Shown: piece after piece, positions 23,252 through 23,256 of the stretch
Numbering within the stretch: the stretch's first letter is position 1
How the letters are laid out: each line of letters opens with the position of its first letter
NCBI GenBank assembly: GCA_023420895.1
Contig: JAEZUY010000015.1
Coordinates: forward strand, 1 to 23,256
DNA: 23,256 nucleotides
Origin: Bacillota bacterium
GTDB taxonomy: Bacteria; Bacillota; Clostridia; Tissierellales; Gottschalkiaceae
Direction of reading: 5' to 3'
Notes under the pieces: generated by a model
The model's database searches: none
Told to the model about the DNA's origin: nothing
The model's input: the letters and a program-made list of their open reading frames with translations, nothing else
Program-made: the position numbers and the translations under genes

Positions 23252-23256
23252 TTATT

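Overview
The window is AT-rich DNA from a low-GC Gram-positive bacterium, most likely an anaerobic or oxygen-sensitive member of the Clostridia and relatives. Arginine is written mostly as AGA and isoleucine very often as ATA. TTG starts behind strong AGGAGG-type ribosome binding sites are common. The gene order DUF951 - rpsF - ssb - rpsR - yybS - gdpP - rplI is typical of Firmicutes, and YedF, DUF3343, a flavodiiron protein and a NADH oxidase fit an anaerobic lifestyle. The genus cannot be fixed from the sequence alone. There is no gap of more than 300 bases without a gene.

Layout. 1-3187: a 5'-truncated phospholipase-D-like/SF2 helicase/DUF3427 protein converging on a MutT-type Nudix hydrolase, with overlapping 3' ends. 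3318-4232: a promoter, nine tRNA genes (Asn, Leu, fMet, Glu, Val, Gly, Arg, Gln, Ser) and a terminator. 4284-8202: a MacB-type ABC ATPase and its large FtsX-like permease with a coiled-coil insert. 8283-10351: yedF, DUF3343, an MscS channel, DUF951 and a terminator. 10362-11558: the rpsF-ssb-rpsR operon with its own promoter, a probable S6:S18-binding leader and a terminator. 11592-15008: yybS, gdpP (c-di-AMP phosphodiesterase), rplI and a terminator. 15046-15102: four DnaA-box-like 9-mers between rplI and the opposing genes.

15094-19143 lies on the minus strand: a methyltransferase, dnaB, a flavodiiron protein and a GNAT acetyltransferase. dnaB usually follows rplI in the same direction in Firmicutes; here it is inverted and about 2 kb away, and the DnaA boxes sit at this junction. 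19241-21320: a two-gene ABC system whose ATPase has degenerate signature and switch motifs and a long acidic tail, ending in a symmetric terminator. 21338-22681: a water-forming type NADH oxidase on the minus strand. 22885-end: a second tRNA cluster (Lys, Glu, Val, Asp) that probably continues past the window and repeats the Glu-Val pair of the first cluster.

Themes. The core is translation and replication (13 tRNAs, bS6, bS18, bL9, SSB, DnaB). Around it are membrane and second-messenger genes (MscS, GdpP, YybS) and oxygen protection (flavodiiron protein, Nox). No mobile element, CRISPR array or rRNA was seen. The most intriguing signals are the off-origin-looking DnaA-box cluster, a tRNA-Glu copy with a broken G53-C61 pair, the degenerate ABC ATPase, and the helicase/Nudix pair.
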